NCBI GenBank assembly: GCA_020027875.1
Contig: JAHRHA010000025.1
Span: 28,532 to 92,531 of the forward strand
Direction of reading: 5' to 3'
Length of the DNA stretch: 64,000 nucleotides
Origin: Micromonosporaceae bacterium
GTDB lineage: Bacteria; Actinomycetota; Actinomycetes; Mycobacteriales; Micromonosporaceae
Shown here: positions 1 through 9,172 of the stretch, piece by piece
Layout of the letters: each line of letters begins with the position of its first letter
Position numbering within the stretch: position 1 is the stretch's first letter
Translations under genes and position numbers: made by a program
The notes under the pieces: model-generated
Told to the model about the DNA's origin: nothing
Seen by the model: only the letters and a program-made list of their open reading frames with translations
Databases searched by the model: none

Positions 1-732
1 CGTGAGTTGCGGTCGGCGTTGCGCGAGCGGTTCGGGCTCAACGTCGCTGTCATCGTGTCGGACACGATGGGTCGACCCTGGCGAACAGGTCTCACCGATG
101 TCGCCCTCGGCGCTGCGGGGATCGAGCCGATCCGCGACCACCGCGGCGAGACTGACGCCTACGGCAACGAGCTCCATATCACCCAGATGGCGGTGATCGA
201 CGAGCTGAGCGCTGCGGCCGAGCTGGTCAAGGGCAAGCGCGACCAGGTGCCGGTCGCCGTGGTGCGCGGGTATCTTCCATCGGGCCCCGGCCTCGACGAC
301 GGTCCGGGCGCCGCCGCGCTGATCCGTGATTCACAGCACGACCTGTTCTCGCTGGGTACGGCCGAGGCGCGGGCCGCAGGCCTGGCCGCCGCCGCCGGCC
401 TGAGCGAGCCTGTGGCATTCGGCGACGGGCCTGTCGACGCCGCAGTCATCGCGCGCGCTATGTCGGCGGTCGCGGCCGCCCCCGACACGTTGCTCGTGCT
501 GACCGAGACCTCCGCTCCGGCCGACCTACCCAGCAACACGGCATTCGTGGTCGCGTGCGGGGTCACGGAGCCGGAAGATCCACACCGGCTCGTCGCCCTA
601 GGCGCCGACGTACATCGACTCCGCTGTGCCCTCGCCGCTGAGGACCTCCTCACGATCTGGCTGCCGATTCCCAGGCCCGGCCGGATCGGCCTCCTCGCCG
701 TCGGCCCCCCTGACACGATCACAGAGCCATAG
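1..732 (+). CDS. cofE: Coenzyme F420-0:L-glutamate ligase (CofE/FbiB), 5' end outside window
   Basis: This enzyme adds glutamate to F420-0 in a GTP-dependent step of coenzyme F420 synthesis. The visible part opens inside the ligase domain, with SDTMGRPWRTGLTDVALG followed by a GETDAYG stretch and VAVVRGY, all typical of CofE. It is open at the left edge, so the start is missing. After the ligase core (LFSLGTAEA, about residue 115) the protein continues for roughly 125 residues. In FbiB this position holds a nitroreductase-like domain, but here that part is short and weakly conserved, so only the ligase function is supported. It converges on the downstream minus-strand gene and overlaps it by 14 bp. 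Confidence 0.88.
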   Translation, partial: RELRSALRERFGLNVAVIVSDTMGRPWRTGLTDVALGAAGIEPIRDHRGETDAYGNELHITQMAVIDELSAAAELVKGKRDQVPVAVVRGYLPSGPGLDDGPGAAALIRDSQHDLFSLGTAEARAAGLAAAAGLSEPVAFGDGPVDAAVIARAMSAVAAAPDTLLVLTETSAPADLPSNTAFVVACGVTEPEDPHRLVALGADVHRLRCALAAEDLLTIWLPIPRPGRIGLLAVGPPDTITEP

Positions 733-1108
733 CGTCGACCTGAACGTCGGCATAGCGGGCGACGTCAGTGGGAATGATGATCGACCCGTCGCTCATGGCC
801 TCGATGGCCGCGTGCGCGGCCGCGAAACCGAGACCAGGATGTTCGCTGACAATCCGGGCGAGCTGCCCGCCGCGTAGTCCTCTGATCTCGAATGGGCCGG
901 CTGGCCCAGAGTTGACAAGCATTGCCACGTGGTCGGCGATGGCGGGGCGCACAATCACGGCGGCCGCCAGTCCGAGGGCCGTTATGTGCAGGTGCGGCCC
1001 GCCGTCAAGGGCACCGTCTGCAAACCGCGAGAGTTCACGACGCTGGGATTCTGTGCCCGCGCCCAGCCCGGCAACTAGAGCCGCATCGTCCACGATGTAG
1101 CCGGTCAC
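719..1108 (-). CDS. PIN-like protein, probable toxin of a type II toxin-antitoxin pair
   Basis: This 129-residue protein starts at GTG. An early Asp pair (YIVDDAALVAGL), a mid-protein helix-rich part and a late GLGFAAAHAAIEAM segment followed by a predicted strand with Asp residues resemble the acidic layout of PIN-domain RNases. The match is by eye and not strong. The start overlaps the stop of the preceding ribbon-helix-helix reading frame by a few bases, the usual arrangement for antitoxin followed by toxin. Function as an RNase toxin is inferred from this context. It could also be an uncharacterised PIN-like actinobacterial protein. Confidence 0.55.
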   Translation of the reverse strand: MTGYIVDDAALVAGLGAGTESQRRELSRFADGALDGGPHLHITALGLAAAVIVRPAIADHVAMLVNSGPAGPFEIRGLRGGQLARIVSEHPGLGFAAAHAAIEAMSDGSIIIPTDVARYADVQVDAMAL

Positions 1109-1532
1109 GAGGCGGCGGCCCGGTACTCGGCGAGCGCGTCGATTGCGGTCTGACGAAGTAAAAGGGCCGGGTCGCGGTCATCATCTGCTCGGAGCTTCTG
1201 AGCCGCCGCTGCGATGGCATCGGCGACCGGGCGGGGTGCCGGATAGACCCTGTCGTGTCTCGGACCCAGCCGAGCGCGGCAGCCTGCGCATGCATGACGG
1301 CTACCGCTCGGGCCGCGGCTGCGTCGGCGTCAGCGTCAGCGTCAGGATCGAGTCCGAAGATGCTGTGAACAAGTGCCCGGGACCGCACACGACGCTCGTC
1401 TTCGTCAAGTTGATGAGCAAGCGCTCCGGAGAGGTAGCCCGACAACGACCGCGCTTCGCCGGCGGCAACCATCGCCTGCGCTCGGTCAGCGAGCTCTTTC
1501 GGGACCGTGATCGACAGCTGCTCCGTAGCCAT
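1105..1532 (-). pseudogene. Ribbon-helix-helix antitoxin, frameshifted
   Basis: The N-terminus, MATEQLSITVPKELADRAQ, is a ribbon-helix-helix DNA-binding start of VapB/CopG type. It is followed by DERR and an Asp-Ala repeat (DADADADA). The opening frame stays coding-like to about position 1250 and then turns into Arg/Pro/Ser-rich sequence. From there the neighbouring frame gives a natural tail (VYPAPRPVADAIAAAAQKL, then ALLLRQTAIDALAEYRAAAS) that stops at 1105, overlapping the GTG of the toxin gene. No start codon precedes this tail in its own frame, so the simplest reading is one antitoxin with a single-base loss near the GGG run at about 1250. Sequencing error is possible. Confidence 0.6.
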
Positions 1533-1547
1533 AGGACAAAATCCTAT
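1531..1547 (-). promoter_or_regulatory. Palindrome and -10-like box at antitoxin start
   Basis: ATAGGA and TCCTAT flank a 5-bp spacer and overlap the ATG of the ribbon-helix-helix gene. On the minus strand TAGGAT lies 8 nt before the ATG, which would give a leaderless or nearly leaderless transcript. An autoregulatory operator is expected for such pairs. Confidence 0.4.
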
Positions 1548-1653
1548 CGGTACGGCGACGAACGTCACGGACCTCAAACTCATGCGATTCACGCTCTGCG
1601 AACGCGGAGCCAGCAGTTCGCGAGGAAACCCAACGCGGACTCAGTCCACCGGG

Positions 1654-2631
1654 TCAGCGGCCGTTGAGCACCGACACGCCGAGCGGGGTCAGCGAGTGGA
1701 GCACCATGTTGCGCTCGCGGTTACTCGTGATCAGACCGGCGTTGCGAAGGATGGTCGCGTGCTGGCTCGCCGCCGCCGCGGAGATGCCTACCCTGCGGGC
1801 GAGGTCGGTCGTCGAGCAGCCGTCGCCGATCGCCGCGAGAGCGGCCGCCCGGGTGTTGCCGAGCAGAGCCCCCAACGCGCGACGGCTGGTATCGGCTCGG
1901 TCCGGAGCCGCCACCGGGCGATCGGCCGGATAGACCAGGACCGGAGGCAGCTCCGGGTCGAGCAGCGTCACCGGATATCGCCAGCAGAAGTACGACGGGA
2001 CGAGTAGCAGACCCCGACCGCCGAGGTGCATCTCCTGATCGAACGGGTAGTCGACGTGGAGCTCGCCGGCGCGCCACCGCATCGCCGGTCGCAAGCTCTC
2101 CAGCAATCCCTCCGCGCCCTGCGCGGCTACGGCCCGAATCCGGCGGGCCCGGTCACCCTCCACGACCGCCTCGATGCGTGACCACTCCGGGGCTACCGCG
2201 CGGTCGTAGTACGCGCGCATCGCGTCGGTCAGGAGCCGCAACGCCTCGGCGTCGCCTCGGGCCAACGCACCCACGTCGGCCGGCAACGGTCGCTCCTCCG
2301 CCAGGATGGCGAGGTCGCGACGGAGCAGTTCCGGCGGGGTCCCGGCCACCGCGTCCAGACCCGCATCGAGGCCATCCGCGCCGGCGAGCGGGGTGAGAAA
2401 GTCGGGAAAGTAGCCCGTCGAAGGGTTGAGCGCGAGCAACAGCCTCAGGTCAGACATCATTGGCGAAGCCTGCAGATCGGTCGCGACGCTGCGCCGCCAC
2501 TCGCCGTGCACCGCGTTCGCCCGCTGACTGCGCAGGATGTGCAGGCTCAGCACCGTCTCCCAGAGCGGGTCTGGCGCAGGGGCAAGCCTTGTCCGGGCGA
2601 CATCGTCTCCGGTGAAGAAGATCCTCAGCAT
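1654..2631 (-). CDS. ArsR-type winged-helix transcriptional regulator with long N-terminal domain
   Basis: This is a 325-residue protein. The last ~80 residues form an ArsR-like winged helix: LLGNTRAAALAAIGDGCSTT, then LARRVGISAAAASQHATIL and NAGLITSNRERNMVLHSLT, where ASQHATIL is the recognition helix. The first ~240 residues are an unrelated domain common in actinobacterial regulators of this type (DUF5937-like by memory). No Cys metal-binding motif of classic ArsR sensors is seen, so the inducer is unknown. It stands alone, with about 280 bp of noncoding DNA between it and the next minus-strand gene. Confidence 0.82.
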   Translation of the reverse strand: MLRIFFTGDDVARTRLAPAPDPLWETVLSLHILRSQRANAVHGEWRRSVATDLQASPMMSDLRLLLALNPSTGYFPDFLTPLAGADGLDAGLDAVAGTPPELLRRDLAILAEERPLPADVGALARGDAEALRLLTDAMRAYYDRAVAPEWSRIEAVVEGDRARRIRAVAAQGAEGLLESLRPAMRWRAGELHVDYPFDQEMHLGGRGLLLVPSYFCWRYPVTLLDPELPPVLVYPADRPVAAPDRADTSRRALGALLGNTRAAALAAIGDGCSTTDLARRVGISAAAASQHATILRNAGLITSNRERNMVLHSLTPLGVSVLNGR

Positions 2632-2912
2632 CGTGATGGGAGCGCTCTCGTTGTGGGCTTGCGACTCTACCTCGCGGGCTTGACCGGCATGTTTCGGCTG
2701 TAGCCGAAGGTCCTCGACTACTGGTCACGGCTGTGAGGACACTGGCGCTGCTGGCCTGGGGAGGCACGTCGTGGCGGTGCGGTTGCAACGGGGGTCCGCG
2801 CGGCCCCCCAGGTCCGCGGAGCGGCCGCCCGCCACGACACCGGCTGGCGCCGGGCTGATCCAGGCGCGACCGATCGACTGATCGTGCCGGCGCTGAAGGC
2901 CGCCCGCGACCT

Positions 2913-4052
2913 TCAGAGGTAGCGGTCGTCGCCACGCTCCCTGAGCTCGTCGACAATGGACTTGATGTCCTGAGCCCGGTCGCGCGCACAGACGAGTACC
3001 GCGTCCGGGGTGTCCACCACGATGACATCGCGCAGGCCGAGGGTGGCGACGAGCCGCCCGGACCGTGCCACCACTACCGAGTCTGTGGTGTTTCGGAGCA
3101 GCACCGGCGCATCCTTCGGCTCGGAGACGACCACGTTCCCAGCGTGGTCCGCGCCGCCGACCTCGGGTGCGGCCAGGACCTGCGCCAGCGTGTCGAAGTC
3201 GCCCACGTCGGTCCAGCCGAAGTCACCCGGCACGGTGGCGACGAGCCCTGCGTCGGCGGCGCCCTCCATGACCGCGTGGTCAACCGAGATCTTGGGCAGA
3301 CCTGGCCACACCTCGCTGACAACCTCGTCCTGGTCTGCCGTCCCCCACACCCGCGCGATGGCGGTCAGTTCGGCGAACAGCCCTGGTTGTTGGCGCCGCA
3401 ACTCGGCCAGGAACGCCTCGACCCGCCACACGAACATGCTGGCGTTCCACAGGTAGCGGCCGGACGCCAGATAGTCCACCGCAACCTCGTACGACGGTTT
3501 CTCCTTGAACTCAAAAACCGCCCGCACACCCGACGCGTCGCCGTCGTCCGCGCACCGCAGGTACCCGTACCCGGTCTCCGGATGGGTCGGGGTGATACCC
3601 ACCGTCATGAGTCGACCCTCGCGCGCCCCGCGAACGGCGGCGCGGATCACCTCGACAAACGCGCCTTCATCCCGGATCAGATGATCGGCGGCGAACGAAC
3701 CCATGATCGCATCGGGGTCGCGCCGGACGATTACCGCCGCGGCAAGCCCGATGGCGGCGCAGGAGTCGCGCGGCGAGGGCTCGATCAGCAGATTGTTCTC
3801 CGGGAGCTCGGGCACCTGCCGGGCCACCGCCGCCGCATGAGCGGCACCGGTCACCACGTAAATCTCATCGTGTGAGGACAACGGCGCGAGGCGCGCCACA
3901 GTCGCCTGCAACAGCGACGCCGGCGATCCGGTGAGCGCATGTAGGAACTTCGGGTGGCCGGCCCGGGACAGCGGCCACAACCGCGTTCCGCTGCCCCCGG
4001 CGGGAATCACCGAGTAGAGAGCGCCCACGTCTGTCGAGCCCGCACGGTCCAT
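2913..4052 (-). CDS. manC: Mannose-1-phosphate guanylyltransferase
   Basis: The enzyme makes GDP-mannose from mannose-1-phosphate and GTP for glycan, lipid or exopolysaccharide mannosylation. The nucleotidyltransferase signature VIPAGGSGTRLWPLSR is near the N-terminus, followed by HPKFLHALTG. NNLLIEPSPRDSCAAIGLAA, FKEKPSYEVAVDYL and the late PGDFGWTDVGDFDTL block are all typical of the GMP family. I place the start at the ATG at 4052, 15 codons before the signature. An in-frame GTG at 4169 would add 39 unlikely residues and overlap the upstream gene. The next gene on the same strand is a GT4 glycosyltransferase, a plausible user of GDP-mannose. Confidence 0.93.
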   Translation of the reverse strand: MDRAGSTDVGALYSVIPAGGSGTRLWPLSRAGHPKFLHALTGSPASLLQATVARLAPLSSHDEIYVVTGAAHAAAVARQVPELPENNLLIEPSPRDSCAAIGLAAAVIVRRDPDAIMGSFAADHLIRDEGAFVEVIRAAVRGAREGRLMTVGITPTHPETGYGYLRCADDGDASGVRAVFEFKEKPSYEVAVDYLASGRYLWNASMFVWRVEAFLAELRRQQPGLFAELTAIARVWGTADQDEVVSEVWPGLPKISVDHAVMEGAADAGLVATVPGDFGWTDVGDFDTLAQVLAAPEVGGADHAGNVVVSEPKDAPVLLRNTTDSVVVARSGRLVATLGLRDVIVVDTPDAVLVCARDRAQDIKSIVDELRERGDDRYL

Positions 4053-4152
4053 CAGGTCATCATGCCTGACCGCGGGCAACGCGCCGGGATAACCCCAGAC
4101 TGGCCCAAAGGTGCCTAATTGATTGCCTCCGACGAAGGTGGTATCAACAGGA

Positions 4153-5295
4153 TCAAGACGCTGTGGCACGCGTCCAGGCGCCTAGGTGAACATCGGCGCT
4201 GGAGTCCCACGTGAACTCCTTGGCCCGGGCGAGCCCGGCGACCGCCAGCGCCAGGCGCCTCGGCTCGTCATCCAGGAGCGCACGAAGATCACGGGCGATG
4301 TCGTCGGGATCCGGACCGGTGTACGCCACGGCGTCGCCACCGACCTCGGGCAGAGAGAGCCGTGGCGTGGTCAGTACCGGCGCTCCGCACGCCATCGCCT
4401 CGAGCACCGGCAGGCCGAAGCCCTCGCCGTACGAGGGGTACGCAGCGACGAGCGCGCCGCCGAGGTAGCCCGGCAGGTCGGCGAAGCGCAGGTACCCGGG
4501 TCGCAGCAGCCGCAGACTCGCCGGTACGCCCGCCACCGCCTGATCGATCTCGTCGTCGTGGCCCTGGCCCCCAGCGACGACCAGAGCTGGCGGGTCGGGC
4601 CGGTCCTTCACCGCCGCGGCCCAGCCGCGGATGAGGTTGGGCACGTTCTTGCGGGGCTCCTTGGCGCCAAGGAAGGCGACATACGAGGTGTCACCGAGGC
4701 CGAGCCGGGCCCGTACCCGCGCCTTCTCCTCGGCCGCGGGCGCATGGAACGCCACGTGATCGACGCCGTGGTAGGCGACGTCGATCCGGGTCGGGTCGGC
4801 GTCGAGCAGGCGGATCAGCTCATCCCGGGTCGCCTTGCTCGGCACGATGACCCGCTCCGCGCGGCGCAGCGATGTCTTGATCGCCGACCGGAAGAAGGTG
4901 CGGCGAGACTTGTCGTAATGCTCTGGTTCGGTGAAGAACGTGGCGTCATGCACGGTCACCGTGACTGGGCAGGCCGCCCGCAACGGACAGGTGTAGAAGG
5001 GCGAGTGCAGGACCTTCGCGCCGACCTGCTGCGCGAGCAACGGAAGTCCGGTCTGTTCCCAGGCCAGCCGGGCGGGCCGGTGGTTCACCGCGGCCGGGGC
5101 CGCGACGATGTGCGCTTCGGGGAGCAGCCGCTGATACCGTTCGACATCCGGCCGGAGGCAGACGACCGCGAGATCCACGTCGTCTCGGCGCCCCAGCGCG
5201 CCGAGCAGGCCGTCGACATAGCGGCCCACGCCGCCACGATCGGCCGGCACGCTCGTGGCGTCAACCAGTACGCGAGGCGAACGACCGGCAGTCAC
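4153..5295 (-). CDS. GT4-family glycosyltransferase (mannosyltransferase-like)
   Basis: This is a two-Rossmann-domain GT-B enzyme of about 380 residues. Seen are VDATSVPADRGGVGRYVDGL at the acceptor-side N-terminus, TVHDATFFTEPEHY, VIVPSKATRDEL, and the GT4 donor-site block YPSYGEGFGLPVLEAMACG with the E-x7-E type motif. The GTG at 5295 is chosen because a GAGGAGA ribosome site lies 6-7 nt upstream. It sits just upstream of the GDP-mannose synthase gene on the same strand, so transfer of mannose from GDP-mannose is a reasonable inference. The acceptor is unknown. Confidence 0.9.
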   Translation of the reverse strand: MTAGRSPRVLVDATSVPADRGGVGRYVDGLLGALGRRDDVDLAVVCLRPDVERYQRLLPEAHIVAAPAAVNHRPARLAWEQTGLPLLAQQVGAKVLHSPFYTCPLRAACPVTVTVHDATFFTEPEHYDKSRRTFFRSAIKTSLRRAERVIVPSKATRDELIRLLDADPTRIDVAYHGVDHVAFHAPAAEEKARVRARLGLGDTSYVAFLGAKEPRKNVPNLIRGWAAAVKDRPDPPALVVAGGQGHDDEIDQAVAGVPASLRLLRPGYLRFADLPGYLGGALVAAYPSYGEGFGLPVLEAMACGAPVLTTPRLSLPEVGGDAVAYTGPDPDDIARDLRALLDDEPRRLALAVAGLARAKEFTWDSSADVHLGAWTRATAS

Positions 5296-5436
5296 GACAG
5301 GTCTCCTCAATCGGACACGACAACGGGTAACCAATCCGCAAGCCTACGCCCGCCACAGAGCGTCAGTGTGCTCACGACGCGGCCGAACGCACAGTTCGCT
5401 CCGATTACTCCTGACGGCCACTATCGTGATCCCGAC

Positions 5437-6171
5437 ATGGACAGCGATCTCCCGCCCACGGTTGTCGCGGCACTCGCGGCGTGGACCTCAACGGACGCCA
5501 CTCGGCCGCGGCTGACCTACTACGACGATGGCACCGGCGAACGCACCGAACTGTCCGGGGCCACCCTGGCCAACTGGATCGCGAAGACGGCCAACCTGCT
5601 GGTGGACGGTCTCGGCCTCGGCACCGGTGATGTCGCCGCCGTTCGGCTGCCGGCGCATTGGCAGACCGGTGCGGTGCTGCTGGGCTGCTGGTCCGCCGGC
5701 CTGTCGGTCGATCTCGGCGGTACGGGTACCGGCCCGGCCTCCGTCGCCACCGAACCCGCCGCAGTAGCTTTCGTCGCCGCCGACCGACTGCGGGAGGTCG
5801 CCGCCGACGAGACGTTCGCCCTCGCCCTCGCGCCGTTGGCCGCGCCCTTCCGGTCAGGCCCTCCGCCGGGTGCGTTGGACTATGTGGTGGAGGTGCGCTC
5901 GCACGGCGACCATTTCGCCCCCTCTAGGATCGGCCCGCACACGGCCGCGCTCGCGGACGGCATGACGCACGCCGAACTGGTCGCGCTCGCCGCTTCCCGT
6001 GGCGTACCGTCCCGCGCCCGGGTGCTGGTAAACGCGGACGTGCTGAGCGACCCCATCTCCTGGCTGGTCGCACCGCTCGTCATGGACTCCTCGGTCGTGC
6101 TCTGCCGCGGCCTCGACCCCGCTCGGCTGGAAGCCCGCCTCGCCAGTGAGCGCGCTATCGCGTACCCGTGA
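5437..6171 (+). CDS. TIGR03089 family protein
   Basis: This 244-residue protein resembles the N-terminal part of acyl-adenylate enzymes (LTYYDDGTGERTELSGATLA, then VAAVRLPAHWQTGAVLLGCW) but is far too short for an AMP-dependent synthetase and lacks its SSGTTG-type ATP loop. The pattern matches the actinobacterial TIGR03089 family of unknown function. The ATG at 5437 follows a noncoding stretch. The same frame is open much further upstream, but that part is antisense to the glycosyltransferase. Its end overlaps the convergent LOG-like gene by 17 bp. Confidence 0.78.
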   Translation: MDSDLPPTVVAALAAWTSTDATRPRLTYYDDGTGERTELSGATLANWIAKTANLLVDGLGLGTGDVAAVRLPAHWQTGAVLLGCWSAGLSVDLGGTGTGPASVATEPAAVAFVAADRLREVAADETFALALAPLAAPFRSGPPPGALDYVVEVRSHGDHFAPSRIGPHTAALADGMTHAELVALAASRGVPSRARVLVNADVLSDPISWLVAPLVMDSSVVLCRGLDPARLEARLASERAIAYP

Positions 6172-6652
6172 CGTCGCCGCACGCGAGGGCAACGGCATGC
6201 TCGGGGTCTATCGCCTCCAGGATGCCCGGCACCGGCGCGCCGGTCGCGTCGAGCACTCGCCAGCCGCCCAGGCTGACCACGGGCAGCGACTCCGCCGGCA
6301 GGTCGCGCGCCCGCCGCATCGCCAAAGCCAGCTCCGACAGCGTGCCCCAGGAGCCGCCCACCACGATGATGGCATCGGCGCTCGAGACCAGAACCGCGTT
6401 TCGGGCCTCGCCCAGGTTCGTGGCGATCACCACCGAGAGGTCCGCGGCCGCCGCACCGGCGTCGAGGCCAGGTCGTACGCCCACAACCAGCCCATCCAAG
6501 GATCGCGCCCCGGCAGCGACCGCCGACATCACACCCGTGCCGCCTCCACAGAGGACAATCGCGCCGCGCCGGACGAGATGCCGCCCGACCTCGAAGGCCG
6601 CCCTGGCCTCCTCGTCGGTACATGTCGCCGGCCCACAGACGGCCACCTGCAT
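6155..6652 (-). CDS. LOG/TIGR00725-like Rossmann-fold protein
   Basis: This is a single-domain SLOG/LOG-like protein of 165 residues. The N-terminus has a MQVAVCGPATCTDEEARAAF nucleotide-binding start. IVLCGGGTGVMSAVAAGA and IIVVGGSWGTLSELALA correspond to the paired glycine-rich loops of the lysine-decarboxylase-like/LOG fold. The canonical PGGxGTxxE of cytokinin-type phosphoribohydrolases appears as VGGSWGTLSE, which is the form seen in the TIGR00725 branch. A nucleotide-derived substrate is likely but unproven. Confidence 0.8.
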   Translation of the reverse strand: MQVAVCGPATCTDEEARAAFEVGRHLVRRGAIVLCGGGTGVMSAVAAGARSLDGLVVGVRPGLDAGAAAADLSVVIATNLGEARNAVLVSSADAIIVVGGSWGTLSELALAMRRARDLPAESLPVVSLGGWRVLDATGAPVPGILEAIDPEHAVALACGDVTGTR

Positions 6653-6705
6653 CTGTCAATGCTACGGGCAGCACGAGCGCTGGCCTACGCCTAAGATCAG
6701 CGGCC

Positions 6706-7113
6706 ATGAGCATGCATGTGCATCTCTTCGCCGCGACAAAGATCGAGTTCGCGCGGATCGATCCCTTCGTGGGCCCAGCCGGCAGCGACTGGCCGTACGT
6801 TGACTGTGCGGACTGGCTGGACGGACTGACCCCGCTCGTCGCCGCGCTGACGGGTCGCGACATCAGCGAGTTCGGCGAGGCCGAGCTGGTCTTTCCCGAG
6901 GTTGACGATGCGGAGTGGGAAGGTCCGTGGGTGGCCCAGCTCCCCACCGCCGATACCGAGGCGATGGCGTTCGTGGACGACGCGACGCTGCGCGATTATG
7001 CCGAGGCGGAGCGGCTGGGTCAAGCCGAGATCGACCGCAACGCCGCGCTTCGCGATCTGTGCAGCGAGGCGCTGACGGAGGAGCAGGACGTCTATCAATG
7101 GTCATCGAACTGA
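6706..7113 (+). CDS. DUF1877-like protein
   Basis: This is a small acidic protein of 135 residues (MSMHVHLFAATKIEF...). The tone is that of DUF1877 proteins: a conserved hydrophobic start, many Asp/Glu/Trp residues and an LRDYAEAERLGQAEIDRNAAL helix. The ATG at 6706 has no strong ribosome site, and a second ATG two codons on is possible. It lies alone between two minus-strand genes. No catalytic motif is recognisable. Confidence 0.6.
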   Translation: MSMHVHLFAATKIEFARIDPFVGPAGSDWPYVDCADWLDGLTPLVAALTGRDISEFGEAELVFPEVDDAEWEGPWVAQLPTADTEAMAFVDDATLRDYAEAERLGQAEIDRNAALRDLCSEALTEEQDVYQWSSN

Positions 7114-7135
7114 GCGGTCCGCGAACTAACTCGAA

Positions 7136-9172
7136 CTAACTCGTCACCGCTCGTTGCCTAGCCAGCTCCTCGAACGCGGCCAGCGACTCGGGGTTGGCAA
7201 GCGCACCCTTCGCCGCTGCGGCCTCCACCGGAGTACCGGTCAGGATCCTCTTGACCGGCACCTCGAGCTTCTTCGCCGACAGGGTCCGCGGCACTGCCCA
7301 TACCTGGTAGATCTCATCCGGAATGTGGCGCGGTGACAGGTTTGTGCGCAGCTCCCGCGCGATCCGCGCCCGCAGCTCGTCGTCCAGCGTCAACCCGTCG
7401 GCGAGCACCACGAAGAGCAACAGCTCCCCGGCACCACCGTCAGGATCCTCGAGATGTACGACCACCGAGTCGACCACCTCGTCGAGCCCCTCCACGACGG
7501 AGTAGAACTCGCTCGTGCCCAGCCGCACCCCGCCCCGATTGAGCGTGGCGTCGGAGCGCCCCGTGATCACGCATGAGCCGCGCTCAGTGATCGTGATCCA
7601 GTCGCCGTGGCGCCAGACCCCGGGGAACACGTCGAAGTACGCCTCGCGGTAGCGGGAACCGTCCGGGTCATTCCAGAAGCCGACCGGCATCGACGGCATC
7701 GGCGCCGTGATGACAAGCTCGCCGACCTCTCCGATCACCGGCTTGCCGGCTTGGTCGAACGCCTCAACCTTCGCGCCAAGGCAACGACAGGCGATCTCCC
7801 CTTCATAGACGGGGAGCAGCGGCGAGGCGCCGACGAAGCCGGTACACATGTCGGTGCCACCGGAGATCGACTGAAGCTGGACCGCGTCGCTGACCGCCTC
7901 GTACACCCAGCGAAAGCCCTCGGGCGGTAGCGGCGCCCCGGTCGAACCCACGGCGCGCAGCCTCGACAGGTCGGCCAACTCCCGCGGCACGATCCCGGCC
8001 TTCCGGCACGCCAGCAGGAATGGCGCAGACGTCCCGAAGTAGGTTATGCCCGCCGTCTCGGCCAGCCGCCACAGCTCGCCAAGGTCGGGAGCGGCCGGGT
8101 TGCCATCGAACATCACGATGGCCGAGCCCACGGCGGGCGCCGAGACCAGGAAGTTCCACATCATCCAGCCGGTGGTGCTGAACCAGAAGAACCGGTCACC
8201 CGGGCCCAGGTCGCTGTGCAGCGCCAGCATCTTGAGGTGCTCGAGCAGGATGCCGCCGTGCCCATGCACGATCGGCTTGGGTAGCCCGGTCGTGCCGGAG
8301 GAGTAGAGCACGTATAGCGGATGGTCAAAGGGCACCGCATCGAACTCGAGCGGCGCGTCCGTCTCCGCGGCAAGCTCGGACCAGGCCAGGTCGTCGGCCG
8401 GCGGTCCGTCCCGAAGGTAGGACAAGTCGTGCAGATACGACAAGTCCCGCAGATACGACAACGTGACGACGTGTGCAAGGGAGGGCAGCGCGGCCCGGAT
8501 GTCGGCCACCTCGCCGGCGCGCTCGACGGGCTTGTCCCCGTAGGTGTAGCCGTCGACCGCTACCAGCACCTTCGGCTCCACCTGCCGCCACCGGTCGACC
8601 ACCGACCGGGTGCCGAACTCCGGCGCACAGCTGGTAAATACCGCTCCCAGGCTGGCCGCGGCGAGCATGAGGATGAACGTCTCCGGAATGTTTGGCGCGT
8701 ACGCCGCCACTCGGTCGCCCCGCCCGACCCCGAGCCGCCGCAGGCCCGCCCGAACCCGTCGGACCTGCTCACGGAGGTCTGCGGCCGTCAGCGTGGTGGG
8801 AGCTCTGGTCTGCGAGTACGCCAGCACGACGGGGTGGTCGGCGGCGAGGCCCGGCATACGCAGCACGTGTTCGGCGTAGTTCAACGTGGCGCCGGGGAAC
8901 CAGCGTGCGCCCGGCATCGCGGCGCCGCCGGCGTGGGGATCTATCGGATCCGCCAGCGTTTGCGCGGGTTGGGTGTGCGCGATGACCTCGAAGTAGTCCC
9001 ACACTGCCGCCCAGAACGCGGAGATGTCCCCCACCGACCAGCGCCACAGCGTCGCGTAGTCCCGCCCCACGGTGATTCCCCGGGTGCGCTCCACGAAGCG
9101 TACGAAGTCGCCCACCCGGGACCGGTCCAGAATGTCAGCCGGCGGTGTCCACAACACCTCGCCCGCGGTCAT
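7136..9172 (-). CDS. Acetoacetate-CoA ligase
   Basis: This enzyme activates acetoacetate with ATP and CoA, feeding ketone bodies into acetyl-CoA or polyhydroxyalkanoate metabolism. The 678-residue adenylate-forming enzyme shows the N-terminal ACAS-type domain (SAFWAAVWDYFEV, then PGARWFPGATLNYAEHVLR), the ATP loop LYSSGTTGLPKPIVHGHGG, TTGWMMWNFL, and the C-terminal GRSDATLNRGGVRLGTSEFY hinge. The catalytic Lys lies in TLSAKKLEVPVKRIL. The ATG at 9172 follows GGAGGAGG by 5 nt, so the longer open frame is not used. A short tandem repeat expands the linker around residue 245. Confidence 0.93.
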   Translation of the reverse strand: MTAGEVLWTPPADILDRSRVGDFVRFVERTRGITVGRDYATLWRWSVGDISAFWAAVWDYFEVIAHTQPAQTLADPIDPHAGGAAMPGARWFPGATLNYAEHVLRMPGLAADHPVVLAYSQTRAPTTLTAADLREQVRRVRAGLRRLGVGRGDRVAAYAPNIPETFILMLAAASLGAVFTSCAPEFGTRSVVDRWRQVEPKVLVAVDGYTYGDKPVERAGEVADIRAALPSLAHVVTLSYLRDLSYLHDLSYLRDGPPADDLAWSELAAETDAPLEFDAVPFDHPLYVLYSSGTTGLPKPIVHGHGGILLEHLKMLALHSDLGPGDRFFWFSTTGWMMWNFLVSAPAVGSAIVMFDGNPAAPDLGELWRLAETAGITYFGTSAPFLLACRKAGIVPRELADLSRLRAVGSTGAPLPPEGFRWVYEAVSDAVQLQSISGGTDMCTGFVGASPLLPVYEGEIACRCLGAKVEAFDQAGKPVIGEVGELVITAPMPSMPVGFWNDPDGSRYREAYFDVFPGVWRHGDWITITERGSCVITGRSDATLNRGGVRLGTSEFYSVVEGLDEVVDSVVVHLEDPDGGAGELLLFVVLADGLTLDDELRARIARELRTNLSPRHIPDEIYQVWAVPRTLSAKKLEVPVKRILTGTPVEAAAAKGALANPESLAAFEELARQRAVTS
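8412..8465. repeat. 18-bp in-frame tandem repeat inside acetoacetate-CoA ligase
   Basis: About 2.7 copies of an 18-bp unit encode LSYLRD, LSYLHD and LSYLRD in a linker of the ligase. The period is a multiple of three, so the frame is kept. Confidence 0.8.

Noticed and set aside
4186..5436. Long plus-strand frame continuous with the TIGR03089 gene
   Set aside because: It is antisense to the glycosyltransferase, Arg/Gly-rich, and the TIGR03089 homology starts only at 5437.
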